Assembly (NCBI RefSeq): GCF_036885195.1 | Contig: NZ_CP133656.1 | Coordinates: 806,001-870,000, forward strand | Length of the DNA: 64,000 bases | Reading direction: 5' to 3' | From: Pectobacterium cacticida | GTDB lineage: Bacteria > Pseudomonadota > Gammaproteobacteria > Enterobacterales > Enterobacteriaceae | Shown here: positions 42,331-51,254 of the stretch, in pieces | How the letters are laid out: the number at the start of each line of letters is the position of its first letter | Numbering within the stretch: position 1 is the stretch's first letter | Program-made: the position numbers and the translations under genes | Notes under the pieces: generated by a model | Database searches by the model: none | What the model saw: only the letters and a program-made list of their open reading frames with translations | Told to the model about the DNA's origin: nothing

Positions 42331-43572
42331 ATGTCTCATTCGAATCCTCTGACCCGAAGACGTCTATTACAAAGTGCAGTGGCCACCTGGCTATTAAGCG
42401 TGAGTGGTGTCGGTGTGGCTGCCACCACTCATGTCATTGCCGTGCGCGTCTGGCCGGCTTCCTCCTACACCCGCGTCGCGCTGGAATCCAATCTTCCGCT
42501 GAAATATAAACAGTTCAGCCTCAGTCACCCTGAGCGCATCGTGGTCGATATGGAAAATATTCGCCTCAATAGCGTGTTAAAGAATATCGCCAATCAGTTA
42601 CAGCCGGATAACGATCCATTGATTAAGGCAGCGCGCATTGGGCAGTTCGATAAGAATACGGTACGCCTGGTGTTGGAGCTTAAGCAACCGACAACGACAA
42701 AAGTGTTTACGCTGGGGCCGGTAGCTGGATTCAAACATCGGCTAGTGTTGGATTTGTATCCTGTTGCTGGACGTTACGATAACGAAGACGATCCGCTGCT
42801 GGCGCTATTGGAAGATTATAACAAAGGCGAACTGGAGCGTTCACTGCCGGCTGAGGCGCCGAAAGCGGGCAAAGTAGGGCGGGATCGTCCGCTGATTATT
42901 ATGCTCGATCCCGGCCACGGCGGAGAGGATCCCGGCGCAATCGGTAAGAACAAAACTCGCGAGAAAGACATCGTGCTACAAATCGCTCGCCGTCTGCGTA
43001 AGCTAATCGATAATGAATCCAACATGAAAGCGTATATGACGCGTAATGAAGACGTCTTTATTCCACTACGCGTGCGGGTAGCGAAAGCGCGTAAGCAGCG
43101 TGCCGATTTGTTCATTTCGATTCATGCGGATGCATTTACCAATCGATCGGCGAGGGGATCGTCGGTGTTTGCGTTGTCAAAGAAAGGCGCCACCAGTACT
43201 GCCGCCAGGTTTCTCGCTGAAACGCAGAATGAATCGGATTTGATCGGGGGAGTGAGCTTGAGCGGCGATCGTTATCTGGATCATACGATGTTTGATCTCG
43301 TACAGACCGTGACTATTAGCGATAGTTTGAAGTTCGGTAAAGAGATTCTGACCCGATTGGGCAAAGTGAATCGTCTGCATAAAAACAGTGTCGATCAGGC
43401 AGGCTTTGCGGTATTGAAAGCGCCGGACATCCCTTCAGTGCTGGTTGAAACGGCATTTATCAGTAATCTGGAAGAAGAGCGTAAGCTACGCACCAGCCAT
43501 TTCCAGCAGCAAATTGCCGAATCCATTTTTGCCGGAATTAAAGCCTATTTTGCCAGCCAGACCGGACGTTAG
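42331..43572 (+). CDS. amiC: N-acetylmuramoyl-L-alanine amidase AmiC
   Basis: AmiC cuts the bond between MurNAc and the peptide stem to separate daughter cells, and is exported by the Tat pathway. From the ATG at 42331, with GGAG four bases upstream, it has 413 residues (E. coli 417) and a twin-arginine signal (LTRRRLLQSAVATW). The earlier ATG at 42295 only lengthens the leader. An AMIN domain targets the septal ring (residues about 35-150). The Amidase_3 zinc site has His in DPGHGGEDPG, Glu in KTREKDIVLQ, His in FISIHADAF and catalytic Glu in VLVETAFISN. E. coli AmiC is activated by NlpD. Confidence 0.96.
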   Translation: MSHSNPLTRRRLLQSAVATWLLSVSGVGVAATTHVIAVRVWPASSYTRVALESNLPLKYKQFSLSHPERIVVDMENIRLNSVLKNIANQLQPDNDPLIKAARIGQFDKNTVRLVLELKQPTTTKVFTLGPVAGFKHRLVLDLYPVAGRYDNEDDPLLALLEDYNKGELERSLPAEAPKAGKVGRDRPLIIMLDPGHGGEDPGAIGKNKTREKDIVLQIARRLRKLIDNESNMKAYMTRNEDVFIPLRVRVAKARKQRADLFISIHADAFTNRSARGSSVFALSKKGATSTAARFLAETQNESDLIGGVSLSGDRYLDHTMFDLVQTVTISDSLKFGKEILTRLGKVNRLHKNSVDQAGFAVLKAPDIPSVLVETAFISNLEEERKLRTSHFQQQIAESIFAGIKAYFASQTGR

Positions 43573-43669
43573 TCGATATTTCGCTGGCTATGTGGTTGAT
43601 GGCATATCTGCGGACGCACGCAACCAAACGCGGAGCGCGGGCAGAAAATGTACCGAGGGGAAATGGCGC

Positions 43670-43697
43670 AAAAAAAAAGCACCTATTAAGGTGCTTA
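43670..43697 (-). terminator. Intrinsic terminator of the tRNA-fMet operon
   Basis: Read on the minus strand, AAGCACCT, loop TAAT and AGGTGCTT are followed by a run of T residues. It lies 16 bp beyond the 3' end of the last tRNA. On the plus strand the hairpin has no proper T-run, so it belongs to the tRNA transcript rather than to amiC. Confidence 0.88.
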
Positions 43698-43712
43698 CTT
43701 TGGCGTATTAAT

Positions 43713-43789
<77 letters not shown>

Positions 43790-43837
43790 TCCGTACTGTC
43801 TCTTCTTCACTGCTGTTGATGAACGACTTACATCAAT

Positions 43838-43914
<77 letters not shown>

Positions 43915-43962
43915 TCCGTACTGTCTCTTCTTCACTGCTATTGATGGATGACTCACATCAAT

Positions 43963-44039
<77 letters not shown>

Positions 44040-44052
44040 TCCGTGGATGCGC

Positions 44053-44080
44053 ACTATACTCTCCATGAACGTTGATGCAA
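44053..44080 (-). promoter_or_regulatory. Promoter of the tRNA-fMet operon
   Basis: On the minus strand a TTGCAT -35 (44075-44080) and a TATAGT -10 (44053-44058) are 16 bp apart. They are followed by a GC-rich discriminator (GCGC), as in promoters under stringent control. The first tRNA begins 13 bp downstream of the -10. Confidence 0.75.
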
Positions 44081-44306
44081 CCTATTTCTGAAAAAAGCAG
44101 CGTTTTTTGCCGTCAAGTGATTGATCTTCATCCTGATGGCTGATTTTGTGACCGAACCAGGGCAATGCACTACCTGGCGTTAGTGCCATTACAAACAGGA
44201 CGACACAGGCTTGAGTTTTGGATTTATTTCTCGGCCCATTCCTTTCTCAATGGCGGTTTGTTATCGTTCGACGGTGAATTTTTAGATGTAAAAGGTGAGT
44301 GCGAAA

Positions 44307-45443
44307 ATGAAGGGACGGTGGGGGAAATATGTGCCGATCGCGGCGGTCATCGCCATTCTGGTCGGATGTCAATCTGGGCCAACCGATCGCGGTCAGCAGT
44401 ATAAAGATGGCCACCTCAAACAGCCTCTGGAACTGGTCAATGAACCTAATGCCAAAGGAAAACCGGTCAACGCACGGGACTTTATGACTCAGGTCGCTGA
44501 GATCCGGTCAGCATCACCGACGCTCTATGCTCGTAATGATAAAACTTTTCAGGCGATAGAAAATTGGATGGTGGCAGGTGCGGATACGCGTAAGCTAAGC
44601 CAGTTTGGGTTGAGCGCCTGGCAGATGGAAGGCGTCGACAATTTTGGTAATGTGCAATTCACGGGTTACTACACGCCGGTATTGCAGGCGCGTCATACCC
44701 GCCAGGGCGAGTTCCGCTATCCTTTATACGCCATGCCGCCAAAAAGTAAGAAAAGCCGCCGTCTGCCCGATCGCGCCAGTATTTATGCCGGTGCGCTGAA
44801 TGAGCGCCTGGTTCTCGCCTGGACTAATTCGCTAGTCGACAATTTTATGATGGAAGTACAGGGCAGCGCCTATATTGATTTCGGTGATGGTCAACCGTTA
44901 ACGTTCTTTGGCTACGCGGGTAAAAATGGTCATCCTTATCGCAGTATTGGTAAAGTGCTGATCGATCGTGGTGAAGTGCCGCGTGAAGAGATGTCAATGC
45001 AGGCCATTCGTCAGTGGGCGGCTCAGCACACCGAGTATGAGGTGCGTGAACTGTTCGAGCAGAACCCCTCTTTTGTCTTTTTCAAGCCAATGCCGTCTGC
45101 CCCGGTCAAGGGGGCTAGCGCTGTGCCGCTGGTAGCGAAAGCCTCCGTCGCCTCTGACCGTTCGTTGATCCCGGCTGGTACTGCCCTGTTAATGGAGATA
45201 CCGCTGTTGGATAACGCAGGCAAGTTTACCGGTAAGTATGAAATGCGTTTGATGGTGGCGTTGGATGTCGGTGGAGCGATTAAAGGTCAACACTTCGATA
45301 TGTATCAGGGGATCGGCCCGGATGCGGGGCATTCGGCGGGATTCTATAACCATTACGGCCGCGTATGGGTGTTGAAGAACGCTCAAAATAGTACGGCGAA
45401 CGGCTCTGGCTCCTCGCTGCTAGTTAATTATCAAAAAAATTAA
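44307..45443 (+). CDS. mltA: Membrane-bound lytic murein transglycosylase A
   Basis: MltA is an outer-membrane lipoprotein that cleaves peptidoglycan glycan strands, releasing anhydromuropeptides. From the ATG at 44307, preceded by AAAGGTG at good spacing, it has 378 residues (E. coli 365). The lipobox is ILVG-CQS. The MltA barrel shows FTGYYTPVLQARHT, MEVQGSAYIDFGDG, and the 3D domain with the catalytic Asp in MVALDVGGAIKGQHFDMYQGIG. A GTG four codons upstream is a weaker start. Confidence 0.96.
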   Translation: MKGRWGKYVPIAAVIAILVGCQSGPTDRGQQYKDGHLKQPLELVNEPNAKGKPVNARDFMTQVAEIRSASPTLYARNDKTFQAIENWMVAGADTRKLSQFGLSAWQMEGVDNFGNVQFTGYYTPVLQARHTRQGEFRYPLYAMPPKSKKSRRLPDRASIYAGALNERLVLAWTNSLVDNFMMEVQGSAYIDFGDGQPLTFFGYAGKNGHPYRSIGKVLIDRGEVPREEMSMQAIRQWAAQHTEYEVRELFEQNPSFVFFKPMPSAPVKGASAVPLVAKASVASDRSLIPAGTALLMEIPLLDNAGKFTGKYEMRLMVALDVGGAIKGQHFDMYQGIGPDAGHSAGFYNHYGRVWVLKNAQNSTANGSGSSLLVNYQKN

Positions 45444-45461
45444 TTCTTCCTTGAGGTTGTC

Positions 45462-47720
45462 ATGGCGATTAAACGTTATCCACATCTTGCGCACTGGGGC
45501 GCGTTTACCGCGGTTGTTGAAGATGGCCGGCTGATCCGCTGCGAACCGTTTGCCGCCGATCCAGCGCCATCTGCCATGCTCGATTCTATTGTGCCGTTGG
45601 TGTATTCCGAGCGACGTATCCGTCGGCCATCGGTGCGGCGTTCCTGGCTTCAGAAACGCGAAAACAGCGATAGAACGCTACGTGGGCGGGAAGATTTTGT
45701 TGAAGTGGACTGGGACGTGGCGCTCGATCTGGTTGCTCAGGAGAATCGCCGTATCCGCGATCGCTACGGCGCAGACGGCATTTTTGCCGGTTCCTACGGT
45801 TGGTCCTCAGCTGGGCGTTATCACCATGCGCGTTCTCAGGTGCGACGTTTCTATTTCTCCGGCGGTGGCGCGGTCGATCAACAAGGCAATTACAGTTGGG
45901 GCGCGGCGCAGTTCTTCTTGCCTTACGTCATTGGTACATTTCATCCGCTGACGGGCAAGGTGACAGAATGGCGCAGCGTCGCCGAGCACTGTGATATTTT
46001 CCTCGCGTTTGGCGGTCTTGCGTTGAAAAATGCGCAGATTGCTTCCGGTGGTGCCGGGCACCATACGCTTAAACCTGCCTTGGAAAAACTGGTGGAGAAA
46101 GGCATTCCCGTTATTAACATCAGCCCGATGCGAGACGATTGTCCTGAATTTGTGAATGCCGAGTGGATACCCATTCGGCCGAATACCGATGTCGCTCTGA
46201 TGCTGGCGCTAGGCTATGAGATTCAGCGTTTGGACGCCGACGATAAGGATTTCCTGCAACGCTACTGCGTCGGCTACGAACAATTGCAGCACTATCTACG
46301 GGGGTACGGCGATGGTGTGGCGAAGACGCCTGAATGGGCCAGTGCGATTACGGGCATTCCGGCCGATCGTATCCGGCGTCTGGCGCAGCAACTGATAGGC
46401 GTGCGCAGCTTTATCACCTGTTCTTACTCCGTGCAGCGTGCCCATCGCGGTGAGCAACCGTACTGGATGATGATTGCACTGTCGTCAATGCTGGGACAAG
46501 TGGGCTTACCGGGCGGCGGATTTTCCTTCGGCCACGGTTCGATGAACGGCGTCGGTAATGAACGGATTTCGACGCCTGCGCCAGCTTCGCCGTCTACTCC
46601 CAATGCAGGGCGGTCGATCCCCGTCGCGCGTATTGCCGATATGCTTTTACATCCAGGAACGCCTTATACCTTTCAGGGGAAAATCCAGACTTACCCTGAG
46701 ATTCATCTTATTCACTGGGCAGGGGGGAATCCGTTCCACCATCACCAGCAGTTGAACCGGCTAGTGGACGGCTGGCGTAAGCCGGATACGATAATTGTGC
46801 AAGATATCGTTTGGACCCCAGCGGCGCAGATGGCGGATATTGTGCTGCCCGTAACCACCACGCTGGAGCGTAATGATATTGGCGGATCGTCCCGCGATCG
46901 CTTTATCTTCGCCATGCATCAGGCAATTACACCGCAGCATCAGGCACGTAATGACGTGGATATTTTCAGCGAGCTGGCAGAACGGCTGGGCTATAAGGAT
47001 GTGTTCACACAAAACCGCAGCGAGCGGCAGTGGTTGGAACATCTTTATGACGAATGCCGTTCAAGGCAACGGGATGCCATTGATAGCTGGCCATCTTTTG
47101 AGGATTTCTGGCGGCAGGGGTATGTAGAAATCCCGATGGATGAAAAGCCGTTTGTGTTCTTTGAGGATTTCCGCCGCGATCCGCAGCAGCATGCCTTGAG
47201 TACGCCAAGCGGTAAAATTGAACTGTTTAGCTCCGCCATTGCCAGCTATGGCTATGACGATTTTGCGCCGCATCCTGAGTGGCGGCCACCCGTTGAATGG
47301 CTGGGGGCTAAAAGCGCGGAGCAATGGCCGCTGCACTTTATTTCCATTCAGCCATCTGACCGCTTGCACAGCCAACTGGGCGTCACGCCGCAGGTGGCCG
47401 CGAATAAGACCGCTGGCAAAGAGACGCTGTATATGCACCCGCAGGATGCTGCCGCGCGGGATATCGCCGATCGTTCACTGGTAGAGGTCAGAAATGCGCG
47501 CGGTCGTATTCTGGCTGGTGTACAGATTACCGACGGCGTTACGCCGGGCGTGGTGATCATGTCTACCGGCGCCTGGTTTGAACCCGGATTCGGTCAGAAA
47601 ACGTGGCATCCGGTTGAGCAATCAGGCAATGCGAATGTGCTTACGTTAGATATCGGGACGTCGCCGCTGACGCAGGGGCCGAATGCCATGAGCTGCCTGG
47701 TGGATGTCGTACAGGTTTAG
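45462..47720 (+). CDS. bisC: BisC-like molybdopterin S/N-oxide reductase
   Basis: A 752-residue enzyme of the DMSO reductase family, most like biotin sulfoxide reductase (E. coli BisC 777), which reduces biotin or methionine sulfoxide in the cytoplasm. There is no Tat signal and no N-terminal iron-sulfur cysteine motif, as in BisC. The molybdenum-ligand serine is in SYGWSSAGRYHHA (Ser116 most likely). bis-MGD contacts are visible in DIFLAFGGLALKNAQ, LIHWAGGNPFHHHQ, DIVLPVTTTLERNDIGG and the C-terminal domain FISIQPSDRLHSQLG. GAGG precedes the ATG. In E. coli bisC lies elsewhere, so its position between mltA and tcdA differs from that genome. Exact substrate is not certain. Confidence 0.85.
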   Translation: MAIKRYPHLAHWGAFTAVVEDGRLIRCEPFAADPAPSAMLDSIVPLVYSERRIRRPSVRRSWLQKRENSDRTLRGREDFVEVDWDVALDLVAQENRRIRDRYGADGIFAGSYGWSSAGRYHHARSQVRRFYFSGGGAVDQQGNYSWGAAQFFLPYVIGTFHPLTGKVTEWRSVAEHCDIFLAFGGLALKNAQIASGGAGHHTLKPALEKLVEKGIPVINISPMRDDCPEFVNAEWIPIRPNTDVALMLALGYEIQRLDADDKDFLQRYCVGYEQLQHYLRGYGDGVAKTPEWASAITGIPADRIRRLAQQLIGVRSFITCSYSVQRAHRGEQPYWMMIALSSMLGQVGLPGGGFSFGHGSMNGVGNERISTPAPASPSTPNAGRSIPVARIADMLLHPGTPYTFQGKIQTYPEIHLIHWAGGNPFHHHQQLNRLVDGWRKPDTIIVQDIVWTPAAQMADIVLPVTTTLERNDIGGSSRDRFIFAMHQAITPQHQARNDVDIFSELAERLGYKDVFTQNRSERQWLEHLYDECRSRQRDAIDSWPSFEDFWRQGYVEIPMDEKPFVFFEDFRRDPQQHALSTPSGKIELFSSAIASYGYDDFAPHPEWRPPVEWLGAKSAEQWPLHFISIQPSDRLHSQLGVTPQVAANKTAGKETLYMHPQDAAARDIADRSLVEVRNARGRILAGVQITDGVTPGVVIMSTGAWFEPGFGQKTWHPVEQSGNANVLTLDIGTSPLTQGPNAMSCLVDVVQV

Positions 47721-47828
47721 CGCTATTCTGGGCCGCTTTTCGCTGTGTTATTCTCCTGTGCTTTTGTTTTCGAAGGTTGATTGACCGCTCCTCGCCCGTA
47801 TTGGGTGAGGGCTCCAGAGGGATATTTG

Positions 47829-48659
47829 ATGAATACGCAATTATCCGAAGCTTATTTGCAACGCTTCGGCGGCACCGCGCGGCTATATGGTCAACAGGCG
47901 CTGGCGCTGTTTTCTCAGGCTCACGTTTGTGTGATTGGTATTGGCGGCGTGGGCTCCTGGGCTGCCGAGGCGCTGGCGCGTACCGGTATTGGCGCGATCA
48001 CGCTGATTGATATGGATGATGTGTGCGTGAGTAATACCAACCGCCAGATTCATGCCTTACGTCACCATACCGGGCAACCGAAAACGGCCGTGATGGCCGA
48101 ACGTATTTTGGCGATTAACCCGGAATGTAATGTTACCTGTGTGGATGATTTCATTAGCGCGGATAACGTGGCGGAACTGCTCGACCAGGACTTTAGCTAT
48201 GTGATTGACGCTATCGACAGCGTGCGCCCAAAGGCGGCGTTACTCTCCTACTGCCGTCGCTATAAGATCCCGGTGGTGACAACGGGGGGCGCGGGGGGGC
48301 AGATCGATCCAACCCGCATTGAGGTGGTCGATCTCGCCAAAACCATTCAGGATCCGCTGGCTGCCAAGTTACGTGAGCGGCTAAAGCACGATTTTAACGT
48401 AGTGAAAAATAGCAAGGGGAAGCTGGGCATCGACTGCGTATTTTCCAGTGAACCGCTGGTTTATCCTCAGCCTGATGGCTCCGTCTGCGCGTCTCGCAGC
48501 ACGGCTGATGGTGTATTGCGGATGGACTGTGCGTCAGGTTTTGGCGCGGCGACGATGGTCACCGCAACGTTTGGCTTTGTCGCAGTCTCTCATGCATTGA
48601 AAAAGATGATGGCGAAAAATGCGAGAGTCTCTGCGACGCCGAAGCCGTCTGACAACTAG
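47829..48659 (+). CDS. tcdA: tRNA threonylcarbamoyladenosine dehydratase
   Basis: TcdA (CsdL, YgdL) converts t6A37 in tRNA into the cyclic form ct6A, using ATP. From the ATG at 47829, with AGAGGG upstream, it has 276 residues (E. coli 268); an in-frame upstream start lacks support. The E1-like ATP-binding motif is VIGIGGVGSWAAEALARTGIG, followed by DMDDVCVSNTNRQIHA. The Cys in ASGFGAATM's preceding DCASG is conserved. Its stop overlaps that of convergent csdE by four bases. CsdA and CsdE supply sulfur flow to this pathway in E. coli. Confidence 0.95.
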   Translation: MNTQLSEAYLQRFGGTARLYGQQALALFSQAHVCVIGIGGVGSWAAEALARTGIGAITLIDMDDVCVSNTNRQIHALRHHTGQPKTAVMAERILAINPECNVTCVDDFISADNVAELLDQDFSYVIDAIDSVRPKAALLSYCRRYKIPVVTTGGAGGQIDPTRIEVVDLAKTIQDPLAAKLRERLKHDFNVVKNSKGKLGIDCVFSSEPLVYPQPDGSVCASRSTADGVLRMDCASGFGAATMVTATFGFVAVSHALKKMMAKNARVSATPKPSDN

Positions 48660-49111
48660 TCTGTGGCGGCCTCCCGCTGGGCAATATCTTTGATTCTGGC
48701 GGCCAGCGCCGCCAGCCCGCTGGAACGCGAGGCGCTGAGTTCAGCGCGTAGTCCCAGGCGATCAAATAGCGCTAATGGATCCTCCTGTAATAGCGCTTCT
48801 GCCGTTTTCCCTTCAATAGTCATGAATAGTATCGCCAGCAGCCCCCGGACGATGCGTCCATCGCTATCGCCGTAAAAATGTAGCTTTCCGTCTTCCTGAC
48901 GTTGATAGCCTAGCCAAACGCGATTTTCACAGCCGGATAGCGAGACATCTTCGGTTTTTAGCTCATCGGGCAGCGTAGGCAGTGATTTGGCGAGCAAGAC
49001 GAGCTGACGATAGCGCTCCTCCCATGCCCGACAGTTATCGAAGCGCGCCAAGAGCTCGGCAAGGGAAATGGTATGGCTAAAAGAATGAGGAATCTCAGTT
49101 GGTTTAATCAT
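48656..49111 (-). CDS. csdE: Cysteine desulfuration protein CsdE
   Basis: CsdE is a SufE-like acceptor of persulfide sulfur from CsdA. It is 151 residues (E. coli 147), with the active Cys in SLSGCENRVWLGY and the SufE-family core GDSDGRIVRGLLAIL and LSASRSSGLAALAARI. It lies 11 bp downstream of csdA, in one transcript. Confidence 0.95.
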   Translation of the reverse strand: MIKPTEIPHSFSHTISLAELLARFDNCRAWEERYRQLVLLAKSLPTLPDELKTEDVSLSGCENRVWLGYQRQEDGKLHFYGDSDGRIVRGLLAILFMTIEGKTAEALLQEDPLALFDRLGLRAELSASRSSGLAALAARIKDIAQREAATD

Positions 49112-49122
49112 CGGCGAATCAT

Positions 49123-50328
49123 TCAGTCGAGCAGTATTTCAAGTGCGTTGCCCACGGCGGCGATCAAGGCAGCAACATCTTGTTGGTTATTATAGGGGGC
49201 AAACGAGGCGCGAAGCGTCCCACTGACACCGAGTGCGTCCATGAGTGGCTGCGCGCAATGATGCCCGGCGCGCAGGGCGATGCCGCTTTCGGCAAGCAGC
49301 GTGACCAGATCGCTATGGTGTATTCCGGCAACGTCAAAAGCCAGGATGCTGGCATTCGGGGCGCGGAAACTGCGAAAGCCGGGAAACTGTGCCAATTGTG
49401 TTTCGGCAAGCTGCGCCAACCGCTGACAGTGCTGTTCCGCGGCAGGCCAATCTAGTGTCGTTAACCAGTCCAACGCCGCTGACAGGCCAAGTACACCAGC
49501 GATATGTGGCGTTCCCGCTTCAAATCTTTGCGGAATTGCCTGCGGTTTAAAACCGTCAAAGGACACGTGCGCCATCATTTTCCCCCCGCCTTGCCACGGG
49601 ATCATACTTTCTAGTAATGCCGTTTTGCCATACAGCACGCCAATCCCGGTGGGCGCATAGAGTTTGTGCGCGGAAAATGCGTAGAAATCGATATCCAGCC
49701 CCTGTACATCGGGCGGACGATGGACGATGCCCTGTGCACCGTCTATCACCACCACGGCGCCAGAGCGGTGAGCCAGCGTTACCGCGCGCGCAAGATCGGG
49801 CTGACCCCCTGTCACATTTGACATCTGGCCTAGCGCCAGCAGGCGAGTTTTAGGCGTGATTAATGTGGCAAGCTGCTCAACATCCGGTAAGAAGTCTGCG
49901 CCTAGCGGTAACTTTATCACGCGCGCGCCGGTTTGCTGTGCCACTATCAACCATGGAATGAGGTTAGCGTGATGTTCCGCTTCGCTAACGATAATCTCAT
50001 CACCCGGTTGAAGGCGAGGGCGAGCGTAGCTCTGCGCGACCAGATTAATGGCCTCCGTCGTGCCTCTGGTCCAAACAATAGAACGCGGATTGTCAGCATG
50101 TAGTAACGCGGCGACCTGTTCACGGGTGCCTTCAAAACGTTGCGTTAGCGCCTGTGCGCCACGATGCTGGCTGCGGTGTACCGTACCACTTTGGCTTTCA
50201 TAAAACTGTTGCACCGCATTAATAACGGGCTGGGGTTTCAGTGCGGTCGCCGCGCTATCTAGATACACGGTTGGATGCAGCAGCGCGGGGAACTGTTGGC
50301 GAAATGCCTCTGGGTTAAACGGTGTCAT
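49123..50328 (-). CDS. csdA: Cysteine desulfurase CsdA
   Basis: CsdA is a pyridoxal-phosphate enzyme that converts cysteine to alanine and an enzyme persulfide for transfer to CsdE. From the ATG at 50328, with GAGG upstream, it has 401 residues, as in E. coli. The PLP lysine is in FYAFSAHKLYAPTGIGVLYG, the PLP-stacking His in SEAEHHANLIPW, and the catalytic loop Cys in LRAGHHCAQPL. Another ATG two codons upstream overlaps the ribosome binding site. Confidence 0.96.
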   Translation of the reverse strand: MTPFNPEAFRQQFPALLHPTVYLDSAATALKPQPVINAVQQFYESQSGTVHRSQHRGAQALTQRFEGTREQVAALLHADNPRSIVWTRGTTEAINLVAQSYARPRLQPGDEIIVSEAEHHANLIPWLIVAQQTGARVIKLPLGADFLPDVEQLATLITPKTRLLALGQMSNVTGGQPDLARAVTLAHRSGAVVVIDGAQGIVHRPPDVQGLDIDFYAFSAHKLYAPTGIGVLYGKTALLESMIPWQGGGKMMAHVSFDGFKPQAIPQRFEAGTPHIAGVLGLSAALDWLTTLDWPAAEQHCQRLAQLAETQLAQFPGFRSFRAPNASILAFDVAGIHHSDLVTLLAESGIALRAGHHCAQPLMDALGVSGTLRASFAPYNNQQDVAALIAAVGNALEILLD

Positions 50329-50511
50329 GAGCATCCTCTGTTGTCGAGCCGATCCTGTCCCATTTTGTCGGGGGAGACAAGTTTAGGACGATACCTAGCG
50401 CGATTTTATGGCAAAAAAACCAACTGTTGCTACGCTTTAACATGTGAGTTTTCAGGATATCCTGATGAATTAAGTTAATTGGATAAAACTTAACGTTGAT
50501 GAGGGCTAATT

Positions 50512-50733
50512 ATGAAGAATAAAATCTCTATTTTTGCCGCAGTAGTGATGGCATTTTCTCTGGCTGCCTGTTCGAGCAATTATGTTTTACACACCAATGA
50601 TGGACGCACCATCATCTCCGATGGCAAACCCAAAGTAGATAGCGATACTGGCATGATTAGCTACACCGACGCTTATGGGCAGAAACAGCAGATTAGCCGC
50701 GATAATGTGCGGGAGATGGTTGAAGCGAAGTAG
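50512..50733 (+). CDS. ygdI: Small YgdI/YgdR-family lipoprotein
   Basis: A 73-residue lipoprotein (E. coli YgdI 75). The signal ends in the lipobox LAA-CSS and the DUF903 domain follows (YVLHTNDGRTIISDGKPKVDS, then ISYTDAYGQKQQISRDNV). It is a paralogue of ygdR at 19178-19396. A terminator and gcvB lie downstream, as in E. coli. Confidence 0.93.
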   Translation: MKNKISIFAAVVMAFSLAACSSNYVLHTNDGRTIISDGKPKVDSDTGMISYTDAYGQKQQISRDNVREMVEAK

Positions 50734-50758
50734 TGGCACAACGTTAATGCAGGTTGAT

Positions 50759-50787
50759 AAGCCAGTGCCCAACGCTGGCTTTTTTGT
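50759..50787 (+). terminator. Intrinsic terminator after ygdI
   Basis: AGCCAG pairs with CTGGCT around TGCCCAACG, followed by a T-run (TTTTTT region). It ends the ygdI transcript just before the gcvB terminator, which faces it on the other strand. Confidence 0.82.
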
Positions 50788-50810
50788 CTCATTGCAAGAA
50801 TAGGGTGGGC

Positions 50811-51006
50811 AAAAAAAAGCACCGCAATTGCGGTGCCACATAAAATCACTTTGGACAGACAGGGTAAATGTACAGGAAGTGAATAGGGTAGACTTGCTAC
50901 CGCATCTGCAAACCACAGACAAAAAAATAGCAAACACAACATCACAACCACAAGCCAAAAGCACCTCAGGTTACCCCTACGTACTTTTCGTTCCGGCCCA
51001 GGAAGT
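50811..51006 (-). ncRNA. gcvB: GcvB small regulatory RNA
   Basis: GcvB is an Hfq-dependent sRNA that represses many amino-acid and peptide transporter mRNAs when glycine is abundant. The 5' end ACTTCCTGGGCCGGAACG matches E. coli GcvB, the G/U-rich R1 seed (GTTGTGATGTTGTGTTTG) is present, and the conserved CACTTCCTGTACATTTACCC block follows. The RNA ends in a terminator stem GCACCGC/GCGGTGC plus a run of eight T. It is about 196 nt (E. coli about 206) and differs mainly in the region between the first hairpin and the seed. A TATAGT -10 precedes the start. It is divergent from its activator gene gcvA. Confidence 0.93.
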
Positions 51007-51112
51007 TGCGCTACTATAGGTATTTGCTGGTACATCCTCAACGGACAAATTATAATGTCTCGGATTACAAAAACTAATCGTTGTACCCGTTATCTTTCGT
51101 TACATCACAGTA

Positions 51113-51137
51113 GCGTGTGAGCGATTCCCTCACACGC
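51113..51137. promoter_or_regulatory. Perfect 9-bp palindrome in the gcvA leader
   Basis: GCGTGTGAG and CTCACACGC flank a 7-base loop (CGATTCC), upstream of gcvA and downstream of the divergent gcvB promoter. There is no T-run. It could be an mRNA leader hairpin or a protein site. Confidence 0.4.
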
Positions 51138-51254
51138 GCAGGTGACCGAACGACGAGGCTTTTTCTCTAAATCCTTCTCTGCATGTTAAGTGTTGTGGGG
51201 GACAAATGTGCCCGATAGCTCGCTGAGTTGGCGTAAACCAAAAAGATTTCATTC

